Shown here: positions 25,086 through 33,103 of the stretch, piece after piece
Layout of the letters: each line of letters opens with the position of its first letter
Numbering within the stretch: position 1 is the stretch's first letter
DNA from: Gemmatimonadota bacterium
GTDB lineage: Bacteria; Gemmatimonadota; Gemmatimonadetes; Longimicrobiales; Gaopeijiaceae
Assembly (NCBI GenBank): GCA_028873815.1
Contig: JAPPNN010000004.1
Location: 16,829-80,828 of the forward strand
Direction of reading: 5' to 3'
Length of the DNA stretch: 64,000 nucleotides
Position numbers and translations under genes: made by a program
Notes under the pieces: model-generated
Seen by the model: only the letters and a program-made list of their open reading frames with translations
What the model was told of the DNA's origin: nothing
Database searches by the model: none

Positions 25086-26687
25086 ATGACGGACGTGGCG
25101 CGCCGTTCGGCGGTGCCGACCATCGCGACCCTTCTCGCTGAGCGGGCGAGGACCCACGCCGACAGGCTCTTCGTCCGCTTCCGGGAGGCGGACTTCACCT
25201 ATGGCGACTTCGATCGCCGTGTCCGGTCTCTGGCGGCGGGCATCAGGGCGCAAGGCATCGGTGGCGTGGTCCCGACACTGCTGCCCAACTGTGCCGACGC
25301 GGTCGCGCTGTGGTTCGCCGCCAACCGGACAGGGGCCGTCTGGGCGCCGATCAACACGGGTTTTCGCGGGGTCGGCCTCGCGCACGCGGTCAACCTTACC
25401 GGCTCTCGCGACCTGATTGTGGACCGGTCGCTGGTGGATCCTCTTGTCGCCGCGGCCGCGCACCTGGACTACCTGGAAAGGCTCTTCGTCCGCGGCCTCG
25501 ACGGCGAGATTCCCCGGACCCTGGCCCGATCGGGCCGTCCGTTCACCGTGCTGCCGTTCGAGGCCGTTGCGTGCGCCGACGACGGTGCGCCCTCCCACAG
25601 CCCGTCGTCACCCGCGGACCCGTCGCTGCTCATTTACACATCGGGAACGACCGGCGCGTCCAAGGCCTGCGAACTGTCCCACCGCTACGTCCTGGGGCAG
25701 GGTGCGCTGCTCGCCAGAGTCACCCGGATGGATGCGGACGACGTGGTCTTCTGCCCGTATCCCGTCTTCCACTGGGATGCTACGATCGGGACGGTCGGCC
25801 CAGCGCTGCACCTGGGGACGACCGCGGTCATCACGGAGCGCTTCAGCGTTTCGCGGTTCTGGGAAGACGTGCGCAACTACGGCGTGACGGTGTTCGACTT
25901 CATGGGCGCGACCCTGACCTTCATCTACAATCAGGATCCCCGCGAGGACGACGAGGACAACCCCGCACGACTCGGATGGGGCGTCCCCATGCCGGCATTC
26001 CAGGCCGACTTCGAGCGGCGTTTCGACCTCAGGCTGGCCGAAGGGTATGGATCGACGGAACTGGGCGTGATCGTGTTCCATGACCTGGACGAAAGGCGGC
26101 CGCCACCGGCGGGTTCATGCGGCCGGTGCGTTCCGGAGTTTCGGCTGCGCATCGTCGACGATCGCGGCCGGCCACTGCCGCCGGGGAAGGTCGGCGAAAT
26201 CGTGGCAAGGCCCGCCGCTGCCCAAGACAGGCACCTGATGATGACGGGCTACTACCAGATGCCGGAGGTGAACCGCGAGGCGTTTCGCGGCGGCTGGTTC
26301 CACACGGGCGACCTGGGCCGTCTGGACCGGGCGGGGAACCTGTACTTCGAGGGTCGCAAGAAGGACGCGATCCGGCGGCGGGGCGAGAACATCTCCGCCT
26401 TCGAGATCGAGCAGGTGATCGAGTCCCACCCGGCTGTGGTGGAGGCGGCGGCCTACGGCGTGCCGAGCGAGTTCACGGAGGAGGATGTCGCGCTGGCGGT
26501 CGTGATCAGGGACGGATGCGAGCTCCGGGCCGACGAGATTCTGGAGTATTGCCGGGGCCGGATGGGGCGGTACATGGTTCCGGACCACGTGCGCTTCCTG
26601 GACGCGCTGCCCAAGACTCCCACGGAGAAGGTCTCCAAGCGGGTTCTCCGTGAATGGCATGTTCCCCCGGCTGGATCGAATCGCTAG
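25086..26687 (+). CDS. Acyl-CoA synthetase of the ANL superfamily
   Basis: 533 residues. The ANL motifs are in order: the P-loop LLIYTSGTTGASKA (about residue 180), aromatic/adenine motif EGYGSTELG (about 320), the hinge WFHTGDLGRLDRAGNLYFEGRKKDAIRRRGENIS (about 405-435) and the C-terminal catalytic Lys region TPTEKVSKRVLRE. It activates a carboxylic acid as acyl-AMP and then acyl-CoA. Overall pattern is closest to crotonobetaine/carnitine-CoA ligase (CaiC-like) or cyclohexanecarboxylate ligases, but the substrate cannot be read from sequence. Cotranscribed with the MaoC hydratase. Confidence 0.88.
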   Translation: MTDVARRSAVPTIATLLAERARTHADRLFVRFREADFTYGDFDRRVRSLAAGIRAQGIGGVVPTLLPNCADAVALWFAANRTGAVWAPINTGFRGVGLAHAVNLTGSRDLIVDRSLVDPLVAAAAHLDYLERLFVRGLDGEIPRTLARSGRPFTVLPFEAVACADDGAPSHSPSSPADPSLLIYTSGTTGASKACELSHRYVLGQGALLARVTRMDADDVVFCPYPVFHWDATIGTVGPALHLGTTAVITERFSVSRFWEDVRNYGVTVFDFMGATLTFIYNQDPREDDEDNPARLGWGVPMPAFQADFERRFDLRLAEGYGSTELGVIVFHDLDERRPPPAGSCGRCVPEFRLRIVDDRGRPLPPGKVGEIVARPAAAQDRHLMMTGYYQMPEVNREAFRGGWFHTGDLGRLDRAGNLYFEGRKKDAIRRRGENISAFEIEQVIESHPAVVEAAAYGVPSEFTEEDVALAVVIRDGCELRADEILEYCRGRMGRYMVPDHVRFLDALPKTPTEKVSKRVLREWHVPPAGSNR

Positions 26688-26774
26688 CATTCCTTTGGCC
26701 GTGCGCGGGGAATAGCGTCACGATCGCACTGGTGGCGGCCGTCCCCGGGCTCAAGCGTCCCATCCGGAGACGAG

Positions 26775-27383
26775 ATGCGGAAACTGCTCGTGACGCTGAT
26801 CGCGCTGGGCATGACGTTGGTCCCTGCGGAGATCGCCCAGGCGCAGTACGGTGTCGGGGTGATTGCGGGTGTCAGCCGGACCGCGTTCACCGGCGCCGGC
26901 TCTACCGACGTGCCGTGGAGGACATCCGCTCTGGCCGGGGCACTGGTCGAGATTCCGACGGACCGGATCCTGTCCCTGCGGTTGGAGGCGTACGTCTCGA
27001 CCAAGGGATCGCCGCAGGTACGGACGGGGTTGGGGGATGGCCTTCGCCAGGATGCGCTGAGGCTCGTCTACCTGCAGCTTCCGATTCTCGTCCAGTTGCA
27101 TACCCCGGTAGACGTCCCCCTCCGGTCACGCACCTTTTTCGGATTGTCTTCGGCGGTGCCCGTGAGTTGCAAGGTGGCCAACCGGGGTTGCGGCGGAGTC
27201 GATCATTTCCAGCTCGTTTCCTATGACTTCGGGATGCTGTTCGGTGCGGAGATCGACTTTCGCGGGCTGGGGATCGGGGCGCGCTACGAAGCCGGCCTGA
27301 CCTCCGTGCTGCCGGCGGCAACCGGTGGAGAGGTGAGAAACGGGATGCTCGCGTTCACGATGAGGTACTCGTGGGCGCGCTGA
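26775..27383 (+). CDS. PorT-like outer-membrane beta-barrel protein
   Basis: 202 residues: a cleavable signal peptide (LLVTLIALGMTLVPAEIAQAQ), then alternating amphipathic strands with the PorT-family start YGVGVIAGVSRTAFTG and the STKG turn after SLRLEAYV. The C-terminus ends in LAFTMRYSWAR, a barrel-terminal strand. Two Cys (VSCKVANRGCGG) could form a loop disulfide. It is a paralogue of the 203-residue protein at 55507. Its 3' end overlaps the convergent modC gene by 29 bases. Confidence 0.75.
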   Translation: MRKLLVTLIALGMTLVPAEIAQAQYGVGVIAGVSRTAFTGAGSTDVPWRTSALAGALVEIPTDRILSLRLEAYVSTKGSPQVRTGLGDGLRQDALRLVYLQLPILVQLHTPVDVPLRSRTFFGLSSAVPVSCKVANRGCGGVDHFQLVSYDFGMLFGAEIDFRGLGIGARYEAGLTSVLPAATGGEVRNGMLAFTMRYSWAR

Positions 27384-28095
27384 AGAACTCCGACAGGAAG
27401 TCGGTGGCAGGCCGAGCGGCCAGGTCTTCCGGCGAACCGCGCTGCACGACGCGTCCCGCCTCGAGCGCGTAGACGGTCGGTTGCCCCAGGGCCCGAACAT
27501 CGCGGACATCGTGCGTGACCACGATTGCCGGGGTGTCCCGTTCCGCGAGGTGCCGGGCCAGGTAGCCGCGAAACCTGCGCCGGGCCGCGGTGTCCATGGC
27601 GGCGAGGGGCTCGTCGAGGAGAAGCAGGTCCGGTTCGGGAAGGAGCGCACGGGCCAGGGCCACGCGCTGCTTCTCGCCGCCGGACAGGGTGGGTGGCAGG
27701 CGGCGTGACAGGTGGCCGCATCCGATCTGCTCGAGCACCTTCGCGGCAGTGTTCAGACGGTCCGTCCGGGGCGGCTTCGGCCGGCGGGCCGCGAGGCCGA
27801 AAGCGACGTTCTCCACGACGGTGAGGTGGGGAAACAGGCCGTATCCCTGGGGCACGTAGCCGACGCGGCGCTTCTCTGGCGCGAGCGAGATTCTCTGGCT
27901 GGAGTCGTAGAGGATCCGGTCGCCCACGCGGATTCGGCCGCTGGTGGGCTGGTAGGCGCCGGCGATGACGCGGAGCAGCGTGGTCTTCCCCGAGCCGTTG
28001 GGACCGATCAGCAGCACTGGGGCGCCACCACCCTCGATGGTTGCGTTCAGATCGAAGGCGCCGGCTCGCACCTCGACTCCGACCGACCAGCGCAC
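27355..28095 (-). CDS. modC: Molybdate/tungstate ABC transporter ATPase
   Basis: 246 residues from a GTG. Walker A GPNGSGKTT, Q-loop YVPQGYGLFPHLTV, signature LSGGEKQR, Walker B LLLLDEPLAAMD and the H-loop VVTHD are all intact. It is shorter than ModC of Escherichia coli (about 350) because the C-terminal molybdate-binding TOBE domain is absent. It energises uptake through ModB. Five bases follow the modB stop. The 3' end overlaps the convergent barrel gene. Confidence 0.9.
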   Translation of the reverse strand: MRWSVGVEVRAGAFDLNATIEGGGAPVLLIGPNGSGKTTLLRVIAGAYQPTSGRIRVGDRILYDSSQRISLAPEKRRVGYVPQGYGLFPHLTVVENVAFGLAARRPKPPRTDRLNTAAKVLEQIGCGHLSRRLPPTLSGGEKQRVALARALLPEPDLLLLDEPLAAMDTAARRRFRGYLARHLAERDTPAIVVTHDVRDVRALGQPTVYALEAGRVVQRGSPEDLAARPATDFLSEFFSAPTSTSS

Positions 28096-28100
28096 GGCAG

Positions 28101-28973
28101 TCAGCGTCCTCTGTTCGGAGGCGGCGGGGGCGCGACCGCGACCGTCCGTTCCCGCGGCGCCGGCGCTCCGCCGAACCGGCGCGCGAGCAGGGACGGCACC
28201 GTTCGGAGAGGCACCAGCAGGAAGGCGCTCGCCGCGGCCAGCACCAGGGCCAGCGCGACGGCGACGCGCGTGTCGGACTCGAGGGCGGTATAGATCGCCA
28301 GCGGCATGGTCTGGGTGGAGCCCATGAAGTTTCCGGCGAAGAACAGCGTGGCCCCGAACTCACCCAGCGCGCGGGCCCATGACAGCGCCGCTCCCACGAC
28401 GAGGCCGGGAAGCGCCAGGGGGACGGCCACGCGGAAGAACGCGCCCGTTGGCGACTGACCCAGCGTTCGGGCGACGATGAGCAGGTCTTCGTCGACGCGC
28501 CGGAACGCGGCTGCCGCGGCCTGCACGTAGAAGGGTGCGGAGACGACCGTCTGCGCCACGACCACGGCGGCGGTGGTGAAGGGGACCTGGACGCCCAATA
28601 CCGACATTGTGGGCCCCAGAAGGCCCTGACGCCCAAAGGTCTGCAGAAGCGCGATTCCCATGACTGCGGGGGGGATGACGATGGGGAGGTCGACCACGAG
28701 CTCCACGATCCTGGTGCGCCGGGAGGTCCGGTTCGCCATCCACCAGGCAAGAGGGGTGCCCGTGATCACGACGATCACGAGGGTCGCGACGGTGGTGCGT
28801 GCGCTGAGCCACAGCGCAGGGCCGAACAGCGGGTGCCGCGCGCCGGCGGCGATGTCGGCGGGCGCGGATGTGGTGGCCAGCGCGATCAGGGGGACCGCGA
28901 GGAGCCCCAGCATGGGCAGCGCGGCAAGGAACCCCCACCGCCCCGCCGCCACCCCCGCGCCCGGCTGCCTCAT
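28101..28973 (-). CDS. modB: Molybdate/tungstate ABC transporter permease
   Basis: 290 residues from ATG 28973, overlapping the modA stop (ATGA). Six membrane helices and the permease signature [11 protein letters not shown] (EAA loop, in [11 protein letters not shown]) are typical of ModB/CysTW-type permeases. It forms the channel for the oxyanion delivered by ModA. A Pro-rich, charged C-terminal tail of about 30 residues ([17 protein letters not shown]) is an extra. Longer frames upstream are shadows of modA. Confidence 0.9.
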   Translation of the reverse strand: MRQPGAGVAAGRWGFLAALPMLGLLAVPLIALATTSAPADIAAGARHPLFGPALWLSARTTVATLVIVVITGTPLAWWMANRTSRRTRIVELVVDLPIVIPPAVMGIALLQTFGRQGLLGPTMSVLGVQVPFTTAAVVVAQTVVSAPFYVQAAAAAFRRVDEDLLIVARTLGQSPTGAFFRVAVPLALPGLVVGAALSWARALGEFGATLFFAGNFMGSTQTMPLAIYTALESDTRVAVALALVLAAASAFLLVPLRTVPSLLARRFGGAPAPRERTVAVAPPPPPNRGR

Positions 28974-29998
28974 CGCGCGGGCGCGGAGCCGGCCAGGAAG
29001 CCCCGGCGCGTCATGATGTCCTGGCCCGCCGGCGACGCCGCGAAGTCGATCCACAGCTCCGCGCCCTCCGGGTTGGCGGCCGCGGTGAGGGCGCCCATCA
29101 GGTAATCGGCGCGCACGTTCACCCCGTCCGGCAGCGGGATCACGCGCACGCGGCCCGGGACGGCATCGGTGCGGTACACGATGGCGGCGTCGGCGGCGCC
29201 CAGCTCGACCTTGGCGCGGGCGAGGCGGACGTTGCTCTCCTCCGACGCGACGCTTCCCAGGACGGCGACCTCGAAGTCCGTGCCGTGCCGCGTGGCCGCC
29301 CTTTGCAGGGCCATGCGCGCGTACCGCCCCGCCGGGACGTGCTCGGTCCCGATCACCAGGCGGCGTGCCCGGGGAAGGTCGGCGAAGACCGTAATCGCGG
29401 CGGGGTTGTCGCGCGGCACGATCACCACGAGCTCGTTGCCCGCAAACACGCGGCTGCCGGTGACCAGACCCGCGCGCACCAGGGCGTCCATGTGCCGCTG
29501 GTCGGCGGACGCGAACACGTCGGCGCGGGCTCCCTGCTCGATCTGGAGCCGCAACACCTGGCTGCCCGCGAAGATCGGCACCACGTCGATCTCCGGGTGG
29601 GCCGCTTCGAACGCACGCGCCAACTCCTGGAACGCCTCGGTCAGCGATGAAGCGGCGAAGACGCGAAGCACGCCGCGCTCGGGTTCGCCTCCGCCGCACC
29701 CCGCGATCAGGACCGCGGCGAGCAGTCCGTGGATAAAGCCGCCCGAGCACCGAGAGCGGCGAGGCGCCGGGCCGGCAAGGCGCGACGAAGGGCCAGTAGC
29801 AGCGCTACGGGCCCGAGGAGCAACGCAGAGCGAAGCGGTCCGGCACGGATGCAACGCCGCTCGAATGCCGGGGGGATTTTGTCCACGGGCTGCCAGGGCG
29901 GCCCGACATGCGCCGCGCCGGTGGCGGCCCCCACCGGCCTTCGCGGCCCAACGGCGAATACGGCGCGACGCCGCTTGCGGCGCCAGCGCCGGTCTCAC
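28970..29998 (-). CDS. modA: Molybdate/tungstate-binding lipoprotein, N-terminal extent uncertain
   Basis: The binding protein is plain from the lipobox on: [15 protein letters not shown], then [47 protein letters not shown] and [10 protein letters not shown], the ModA pattern. In this reading the lipobox Cys is residue 101, because the only in-frame standard start is GTG 29998, which overlaps the regulator stop (GTGA). The first 80 residues are Arg/Pro/Ala-rich and unlike a signal peptide; a start just before the hydrophobic segment (near 29735) would be normal, but no ATG, GTG or TTG exists there. Either a rare start codon, a long extension or a sequence error explains this. Confidence 0.75.
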   Translation of the reverse strand: MRPALAPQAASRRIRRWAAKAGGGRHRRGACRAALAARGQNPPGIRAALHPCRTASLCVAPRARSAATGPSSRLAGPAPRRSRCSGGFIHGLLAAVLIAGCGGGEPERGVLRVFAASSLTEAFQELARAFEAAHPEIDVVPIFAGSQVLRLQIEQGARADVFASADQRHMDALVRAGLVTGSRVFAGNELVVIVPRDNPAAITVFADLPRARRLVIGTEHVPAGRYARMALQRAATRHGTDFEVAVLGSVASEESNVRLARAKVELGAADAAIVYRTDAVPGRVRVIPLPDGVNVRADYLMGALTAAANPEGAELWIDFAASPAGQDIMTRRGFLAGSAPAR

Positions 29999-31107
29999 GC
30001 GGCGTCCACCGTGGTGACCTGTCCGCTCAGAGACCCGTCGTAACCCGGAACGTGAGCCATTTCGGCCCGGAAATCCGGATCGTCGAGCGTCTCGATCAGC
30101 CGCGGGACCGGCGATTTCGAGGTGTGGTCGGCCGGGAGAACCAGGTCAAAGCGCTCTTCCGTGATGGGCACGAAGTCCAACCCCTCGGCCAGCGCGGCGC
30201 TCTCGATCGCGATGCCGACGTCGGCCGCTCCCCAGTGCACCAGCCGCGCCACGTCGCGATGATTCGCGGCCAGGGGTCCGCTGTCGTCCGGCGCGCCGCC
30301 GCCAGCCTCCGCGACCAGGCGCGCGGCGAGGTCGTGGGCCCCGGACCCCGCCTCACGGCGAACGACGCGCACCCCCTCGCGGAGCAGGTCGGCACCGCCG
30401 GTGATACCCAGCGGATTGCCCGCACGAACGACGAGACCCTGGCGCCAGCGCGTCAGGTTGGCCACGAGCAGCCGCTGGTCCGGAAGCGCGCGCCGGGCGG
30501 CTGCCGCCGTGTCACCGTCGGGATCGTCGCTCGACCGGTGCAGGCCCGCGACGTGCACCAACCCGGCACCGAGCAGTTCCATTGCGCGGCGGTTTCCCGC
30601 CGACAGCCATGTCACGCGCGCATCGCGGAATCGCCGGTCCACCCGGTCCGCCAGCGCGCCCAGGAGCGGCGCACATCCTGCGACGAGAACGTTCTGGCGG
30701 AGCTGTGTCGTCGTCCCGAGCGGGCGCACCGTGACATCCGCACCGCTCCCCTCGGAGGTGATGATCCCGTCGGCGGCGCTGCTTGCGTGCGCGGGCAGGC
30801 GGTGCGCGACCCAGCGGTCCCCAACCCGGCCCAGGGCCACGCGCGACCCGCCCGCGTCCCCCTCCGCTGACGGCGCGAGGCGAGCGCCGATTCCGCCGTC
30901 GGCCGCCAGCCGGAAGATTTCCTCTATCCCGCACCCCAGGGAGTAGGCGATGCGGAGCGCGAGCCGGGTGGACGGAACGTTGCGGCCGGCCTCGATCGCC
31001 AGAATGGCCTGCCGGGAGACGCCGACCTGCTCCGCCAGGGCCGTCTGTGACAGCCTGGCCTCCTTCCGCCTGTTCTTCAGCTGGTTCTCGAATCCGTGCT
31101 CGCTCAT
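29995..31107 (-). CDS. XRE-type regulator with periplasmic-binding-protein-like ligand domain (Mo/W sensing inferred)
   Basis: 370 residues from ATG 31107, which has an AGGAGAG ribosome site; a GTG upstream (31143) would lie inside the operator. Residues about 5-65 are an XRE helix-turn-helix (RRKEARLSQTALAEQVGVSRQAILAIEAGRNVPS). Residues about 130-330 resemble the PBP-like domain (PF12727 type) found next to molybdate transporters: VLVAGCAPLLGAL, AMELLGAGLVHVAGLH, LTRWRQGLVVRAGNPLGI and DVARLVHWGAADVGIAIES. I infer a Mo- or W-responsive regulator of modABC. The operator at 31143-31171 lies within its own promoter and recurs before the Rieske gene. Confidence 0.85.
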   Translation of the reverse strand: MSEHGFENQLKNRRKEARLSQTALAEQVGVSRQAILAIEAGRNVPSTRLALRIAYSLGCGIEEIFRLAADGGIGARLAPSAEGDAGGSRVALGRVGDRWVAHRLPAHASSAADGIITSEGSGADVTVRPLGTTTQLRQNVLVAGCAPLLGALADRVDRRFRDARVTWLSAGNRRAMELLGAGLVHVAGLHRSSDDPDGDTAAAARRALPDQRLLVANLTRWRQGLVVRAGNPLGITGGADLLREGVRVVRREAGSGAHDLAARLVAEAGGGAPDDSGPLAANHRDVARLVHWGAADVGIAIESAALAEGLDFVPITEERFDLVLPADHTSKSPVPRLIETLDDPDFRAEMAHVPGYDGSLSGQVTTVDAA

Positions 31108-31142
31108 GGCATCTCTCCTGTTGGCCGAATGGGGAGTCGCCA

Positions 31143-31171
31143 CAATGTAACGTCTACATTACATAATGTAA
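31143..31171 (-). promoter_or_regulatory. Composite operator/promoter of the Mod regulator-transporter operon
   Basis: CAATGTAA (31143-31150), 8-base spacer, then TTACAT-A-ATGTAA (31159-31171). On the minus strand TTTACA (31172-31167) and TACATT (31149-31144) are 17 bases apart and give a leader of about 30 bases before the regulator ATG. Half site, spacer length, palindrome and orientation are the same as at 10356-10384. The overlap of palindrome and -35 suggests repression. Confidence 0.65.
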
Positions 31172-31198
31172 ACTATAGTTGACTTTTTCGCGGGACTC

Positions 31199-31852
31199 CT
31201 ATGCCATGTGCGGGCGAATCGCCTGTGCGAGCGAGACCTCGATGTCCCAGACCGCAGCGGTTACCGCGCGGCCGATGAGGTCCATTTTGCGAATCAGTTC
31301 AATTCGTGGGAGCACCGCGCGCAGTTCGCGCTTCGAGAGGAGTTCCGCGAAGATGCCGCAGGCGTCGGCCAGGCCGATCATCACTACGTCGCGAGGCGTG
31401 GGAACGATGTCGCTGAAGAGGACTTCCATCAGACGCAGCTTTACTTCGCGCTCGGCCTTGCCGTCGATGACCGGGTAGCGCCGGGACCGGAACACCCACA
31501 GGAAGCGGTCTTCGCGGCGCTCGAGGATCCCGCGTTCGATGAGGCGGTCGATCGCCGTTTCGCGAATGTCGTCGGACATTCCGGAAGCCCGCTCGACCCA
31601 AAACCGTGCGTCGCGCTGGTGCTCGTGCGCGGCGATGTCGGCCAGCACCGGATCGAGAATTGCGTCGTTCATCGGCGTCGGGTCGACGAGGATCAGCTTC
31701 TCCATGTCGGTGTCGATCCGGTCTTCCAGCGCCAGGTCCATGAGGACCGCACCGCCGAGCGCGTAGCGCAGGGACCAGTCGGGCACCCGGATGAACCTCT
31801 CCTCGTCGTCGTCGAGGAGGAGCAACATGACCTCTTCCGCGAATCTCAGCAT
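31199..31852 (-). CDS. GPP34/Vps74-like phosphoprotein family protein
   Basis: 217 residues from ATG 31852; longer frames in this phase are shadows of the next gene. The GPP34 fold (PF05719) is recognisable: LRFAEEVMLLLLDDDEERFI, SLRYALGGAVLMDLALEDRIDTD, and the alternating helix/hairpin ending RELRAVLPRIELIRKMDLI. In eukaryotes these proteins bind phosphatidylinositol-4-phosphate and Golgi enzymes; bacterial members are uncharacterised and probably bind membrane surfaces. It lies between the Mod regulator and an FAD-enzyme operon; no partner is evident. Confidence 0.82.
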   Translation of the reverse strand: MLRFAEEVMLLLLDDDEERFIRVPDWSLRYALGGAVLMDLALEDRIDTDMEKLILVDPTPMNDAILDPVLADIAAHEHQRDARFWVERASGMSDDIRETAIDRLIERGILERREDRFLWVFRSRRYPVIDGKAEREVKLRLMEVLFSDIVPTPRDVVMIGLADACGIFAELLSKRELRAVLPRIELIRKMDLIGRAVTAAVWDIEVSLAQAIRPHMA

Positions 31853-31923
31853 GGTTCTCGGTTCCTTGCGGTGAAATCGCCCGCCCGGGCGCTGCCGGCT
31901 CCAGGAGATTGTGCTGCCGGCCC

Positions 31924-33090
31924 CTAAAAGATATTGACTTCGACTTCTCGCTGCTCTTCCCGGAAGCGCGCATGGCGGAAGGCGGCGATGTCGAGCGTGT
32001 GGGAGCGGCCGTCGGCGGCCAGTTCCGACACCGCGAGTCCGGTCGCGGGCGAGTGCATGATCCCGTGGCCGGAAAACCCGCATGCGTCGATCCATCCCTC
32101 TGCTTCCGGGTGGAAGCCGATTACCGGGCTGTTGTCGGGGGTGACGCCGTAGTACCCCCACCAGCTGCCCTGGCGGTCCACGCCCAGGTCGGCCCACCAG
32201 GGGTAGCGCTCGACGCCGGTGATCAGCACGTGCTCCAGCCAGCTCCAGTCGATGCCCTCGGTAAAGCCGTCGTCGGCGTGGGCATCGAGGCCGAACAGGA
32301 TCCGGTCGCCCTCGCTCCTCAGGTAGACGCCGGTACCGAGATCGATGGTGAGCGGGTAGACGCGCTCGGCCGCGACGGGTGCGCTCAGGAAGATCTGGAT
32401 GCGCTTCGGCCGCACCGGCACCTCGAGGCCGGCCAGGCGCCCGAGGACGCCCGACCAGGCGCCGGCGGCGTTGACGACGTGGCCGCACGCGAAGGCCTCG
32501 CCGCCCGCTTCGAGCGCCCAGCCGCGGCCCTCGCGCCGCACTGCGGCCACGGCGTGGCGGAACCGGTAGTCGACCCCGCATTGGCGTCCCATGGCGACCC
32601 AGGCGTGCGTTGCCATGTGCGGATCGATGATCCCGTCCCAGGGGCCGTACGTGGCGCCGCCGAGGTCGTCGGTATCCATGGGGACGTACCGGCGCACGTC
32701 GGCGGGCTGCAGGACCTCGACGGGAGCGCCGAGGCTGTGCTGGAGCGCCACGGACTCCAGGTGACCGTCCCATCGCTCGGGTGGGACCAGGAGCAGGTAG
32801 CCGATGTCGCGATAGCCGATCTCGAAGCCGTGCCGTTCGCGGAAGTCGCGGTAGACGGGCAGGGAGTACATCGAGAACTCGATGTTGGGACGCGTGGTGA
32901 ACTGGACGCGCACGCCGGCCGCGCTGCGCCCCGTCGAGCCGAGAGCGGGCGCGGCTTCGCGTTCGAGCACGGTCACCGACAGCCCGCGCCGGGCCAGGTG
33001 GTATGCGCAACTGGCCCCCACGATGCCGGCGCCGACCACGACGACGTCGCTGGTGTGGGTGGCCCCGCCAGGCGGGTGTGCGGGGGTCAC
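31924..33090 (-). CDS. FAD-dependent oxidoreductase (DAO family, sarcosine-oxidase-like)
   Basis: 388 residues from GTG 33090, 13 bases after the stop of the serine hydrolase. The N-terminal dinucleotide fold is VVVVGAGIVGASCAYHLARRG, and the STGRSAAGVR stretch is typical of flavin contact in the sarcosine oxidase/glycine oxidase group; the C-terminus has GFSGHGIMHSPATGLAVSEL, also typical. It oxidises a secondary or primary amino group of an amino acid. Operon partners, a secreted serine hydrolase and a GntR regulator, suggest release and oxidation of an amine from a larger substrate. Confidence 0.83.
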   Translation of the reverse strand: MTPAHPPGGATHTSDVVVVGAGIVGASCAYHLARRGLSVTVLEREAAPALGSTGRSAAGVRVQFTTRPNIEFSMYSLPVYRDFRERHGFEIGYRDIGYLLLVPPERWDGHLESVALQHSLGAPVEVLQPADVRRYVPMDTDDLGGATYGPWDGIIDPHMATHAWVAMGRQCGVDYRFRHAVAAVRREGRGWALEAGGEAFACGHVVNAAGAWSGVLGRLAGLEVPVRPKRIQIFLSAPVAAERVYPLTIDLGTGVYLRSEGDRILFGLDAHADDGFTEGIDWSWLEHVLITGVERYPWWADLGVDRQGSWWGYYGVTPDNSPVIGFHPEAEGWIDACGFSGHGIMHSPATGLAVSELAADGRSHTLDIAAFRHARFREEQREVEVNIF

Positions 33091-33103
33091 GGCACCGCTG
33101 CCC

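Noticed and set aside
29740..29998. Possible molybdenum-cofactor or tungsten riboswitch before modA
   Set aside because: The region is GC-rich with several possible stems, but I could not match a known conserved core, so no riboswitch is claimed.
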